This document shows, one piece after another, positions 40,995 to 41,056 of a DNA stretch of 41,056 bases (positions are counted from its first letter, which is position 1; each line of letters opens with the position of its first letter). Below the pieces are notes generated by a model that saw only the letters and a list, made by a program, of their open reading frames with translations, had not been told where the DNA came from and did no database searches. Source of the stretch: an uncultured Coriobacteriaceae bacterium. Its GTDB lineage: Bacteria > Actinomycetota > Coriobacteriia > Coriobacteriales > UMGS124. The stretch is taken from the NCBI GenBank assembly GCA_900539345.1, contig UQBS01000022.1, positions 1-41,056 of the forward strand, written 5' to 3'. The position numbers and the translations under genes were made by a program.

Positions 40995-41056
40995 GAAAAT
41001 CGAGGCTTCGCCAGTTTGTGTGGGTAGATCTCAAGTGGCCTAAGCCCTTCCAGGCA

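Overview
The window is GC-rich actinobacterial DNA. It most likely comes from the Coriobacteriia, family Eggerthellaceae (gut relatives of Eggerthella, Slackia and Gordonibacter). I infer this from the gene content: Tat-exported flavin reductases and ferredoxins, a Tat-exported molybdopterin enzyme beside a LuxR regulator with a large membrane domain, an ATC-hydrolase-like protein and short TA operons. No rRNA or tRNA gene was seen, and I cannot name the species.

Region 1 (1-13.4 kb, + strand) is one long operon for a Pel-type cationic exopolysaccharide. Its order is PelD-like (an SDR-like domain fused to a membrane/GAF/degenerate GGDEF receptor), PelE, a deacetylase-only PelA, PelF, PelG, a CotH-kinase lipoprotein, a VTC-domain protein, a DUF4956 membrane protein and a membrane-anchored DUF4832 protein. 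Most junctions overlap by 4-14 nt. No PelA-type hydrolase domain is present; the DUF4832 barrel is the candidate replacement.

Region 2 (13.4-22.5 kb) is a mixed stretch: a frameshifted methyltransferase, an ATC-hydrolase-like gene across a palindromic operator, a RelB/PIN toxin-antitoxin pair, a Tat-exported ferredoxin, a SotB-like MFS exporter, an ECF sigma factor with a cognate membrane-anchored partner, and an alpha/beta hydrolase. Two copies of a 143-bp element (about 165 bp with weaker flanks), each with 20-nt inverted ends and a T tract, bracket the sigma operon.

Region 3 (22.7-35.7 kb) is the most unusual part. A molybdoenzyme operon on the minus strand runs dmsA-like, dmsB-like, an array of structured repeats, an acidic winged-helix-like protein, torD, an SF1 (UvrD-like) helicase and a large multi-cluster ferredoxin. 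Divergent from it are a membrane LuxR regulator and a second protein that aligns with the C-terminal part of the helicase but has no Walker motifs. No DmsC/NrfD membrane anchor is encoded. Helicase and ferredoxin both carry in-frame tandem repeats (42 bp and 63 bp units).

Region 4 (35.7-41.1 kb) holds hipBA with three near-palindromic operators spaced exactly 26 bp apart, a LysR regulator divergent from a Tat-exported FAD/FMN reductase with a strong terminator, and a degenerate repeat of about 42 nt at the right edge.
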